Assembly (NCBI GenBank): GCA_002021875.1 | Contig: CP018627.1 | Span: 3,658,001-3,722,000, forward strand | From: Streptomyces hygroscopicus | GTDB taxonomy: Bacteria > Actinomycetota > Actinomycetes > Streptomycetales > Streptomycetaceae | Reading direction: 5' to 3' | Length of the DNA stretch: 64,000 nucleotides | Shown: in pieces, positions 63,211 through 64,000 of the stretch | Position numbering within the stretch: the stretch's first letter is position 1 | How the letters are laid out: the number at the start of each line of letters is the position of its first letter | Notes under the pieces: generated by a model | What the model saw: only the letters and a program-made list of their open reading frames with translations | What the model was told of the DNA's origin: nothing | Database searches by the model: none | Program-made: the position numbers and the translations under genes

Positions 63211-64000
63211 GCGGTCACCGTCCAGGCGGCCATGGCGGAGGAGACCGGTGCGACGGCGCGGGCGAAGTCCAGGAAGGCGTCCACCCAGCCACTGACCGGG
63301 TGGGTGAAGCGGAAGAACCGCAGCGAGCCCACCACGGAGCCGAGGACGTCGGCGGTGAGTGAGGGCGGCGGGGCGCCAAGGGCGTCGATCAGGTCGAAAC
63401 GCCGTCGGTCGGCGGCATCCTCCAGGTATGCGCGCAGCACGGTGACTGCCTCCTTGTCGTCCAGTGCGTGATCGCCCGATCGGTGCCGTACGGATCGATC
63501 CGGGTCGCTGACCAGCTCGATGAGCACGTGGGCCGGAGCCTGGACCTGTACCGAGCCGCCTATCCGCTCGACCGCTCCGGGGGCCAGGAACCGCTTGCCG
63601 GGGCGGTTGGAGGGGTGCGCGCCGGTCGCCTCGGCGAGCCGGGCCGCCGAGAGCACCGGTCGGTGCTCGCCCAGTGACTCCATCCGGATGCCCACCGAGC
63701 GCGGCCCGCCGACCATCCGCCAGCCCTCCGGGCCTGCGACGAGCAGGACGTCGTCGTTGGAGATCAGTGCGCCGCCGCTTCGGACCAGGGACAGCGCGGC
63801 GGTGGTCTTCCCGGCCATCTTCTCGCCCGTCAGGATGATCCCGGTGCCCGCCAGTTCCACGGCCGCGCCGTGCAGCGGGACGGCGCCCGCCCCGATCGCC
63901 ACCGCCCGGCTGAGGGTCCGGGCATACCGAAGGCCGATCACCGGCAGCCACTCGGCCTCGGCGCAGAGCACGGTGATCCGGCGAGCGGCCGTGTCGAAGT
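63207..64000 (-). CDS. HPr kinase-like P-loop protein, 5' end outside window
   Basis: The frame is open to the window edge, so the start lies beyond 64000; at least 264 residues. Walker A in LTGEKMAGKTTAALSLVRSG (about 63800), followed by ALISNDDVLLV, is the HPr kinase/phosphorylase pattern used by non-HPr kinases of natural-product and exosortase-linked clusters. It probably phosphorylates a small molecule, peptide or protein of this pathway, or is an inactive relative; the family's second signature (the P-loop capping His/Asp) cannot be confirmed. Translationally coupled to the phosphorylase (ATGA). Confidence 0.75.
   Translation of the reverse strand, partial: FDTAARRITVLCAEAEWLPVIGLRYARTLSRAVAIGAGAVPLHGAAVELAGTGIILTGEKMAGKTTAALSLVRSGGALISNDDVLLVAGPEGWRMVGGPRSVGIRMESLGEHRPVLSAARLAEATGAHPSNRPGKRFLAPGAVERIGGSVQVQAPAHVLIELVSDPDRSVRHRSGDHALDDKEAVTVLRAYLEDAADRRRFDLIDALGAPPPSLTADVLGSVVGSLRFFRFTHPVSGWVDAFLDFARAVAPVSSAMAAWTVTA

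Noticed and set aside
38257..64000. A PKS or multimodular NRPS cluster
   Set aside because: No ketosynthase, acyltransferase or full NRPS module is present; the only NRPS part is a stand-alone condensation protein with a dead carrier tail.

Overview
The window is very GC-rich, shows strong third-position G/C codon bias, uses many GTG/TTG starts, and carries a SARP-type regulator, an actinomycete-type integrase and many IS3/IS481-like elements. This points to a Streptomyces-like actinomycete, probably a chromosome-arm or accessory region. No rRNA, complete tRNA or CRISPR array is visible.

Layout. (1) 1-4233: 3' part of a very large P-loop NTPase. (2) 4.25-6.67 kb: nested, broken IS copies. 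(3) 7.5-13.5 kb: a GntR/FadR repressor divergent from a redox operon (two atypical SDRs, RidA, old yellow enzyme, classical SDR, SRPBCC protein, decayed Zn-alcohol dehydrogenase), with two palindromic operators between. (4) 13.6-19.5 kb: a minus-strand catabolic set (aminotransferase, APC permease, SDR, FAH hydrolase) and its own FadR-type regulator, with three copies of a GATAC-N8-GTAT(C/A) operator. (5) 20.4-21.4 kb: a 3'-truncated tyrosine integrase beside a 42-nt tRNA-Pro 3'-end fragment, the scar of an integrated element. (6) 21.9-22.6 kb: a VapBC toxin-antitoxin pair. (7) 23.4-26.05 kb: a luciferase-like monooxygenase and SnoaL-like protein divergent from a flavin reductase. (8) 26.07-29.46 kb: IS elements, including an IS1182-type copy with perfect 24-bp ends. 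(9) 29.5-37.2 kb: an RHS/YD polymorphic toxin with a Hint domain, a candidate immunity gene downstream, and an IS that removed its N-terminus. (10) 38.2-64 kb: a large biosynthetic gene cluster running off the right edge.

The cluster is the main interest. Its left half has a SARP regulator, two coupled ABC exporters, and an amino-acyl carrier line: a stand-alone ACP, an AMP-forming ligase, a BtrK/DAP-decarboxylase-like PLP enzyme, an acyl-CoA-dehydrogenase-like flavoprotein, a PPase-like protein, and a condensation-domain protein with a degenerate carrier tail. Its right half is a set of coupled genes (almost every junction is ATGA, GTGA or TGATG) for pyrimidine chemistry: a thymidylate-synthase-fold enzyme with the Asn-to-Asp change expected of a cytosine-nucleotide hydroxymethylase, a MilB/BcmB-like N-glycosidase, a ThiD-like kinase, a ThiO-like flavin oxidase, a TenA-like protein and an MTAP-like phosphorylase. 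Nearby are a CodA-like deaminase altered at the residue facing C5 of the ring, an aminotransferase, two nucleotidyltransferases with a possible HEPN partner, and an HPr-kinase-like protein.

Inference: the cluster makes a 5-hydroxymethylcytosine or hydroxymethyluracil-derived compound, related in logic to bacimethrin (thiamine antivitamin) and mildiomycin, and joins it to an ACP-carried decarboxylated or desaturated amino acid. No O-methyltransferase like BcmC is present in the window, so the product should differ from bacimethrin. I know of no described cluster with this combination, but I could not run a search.
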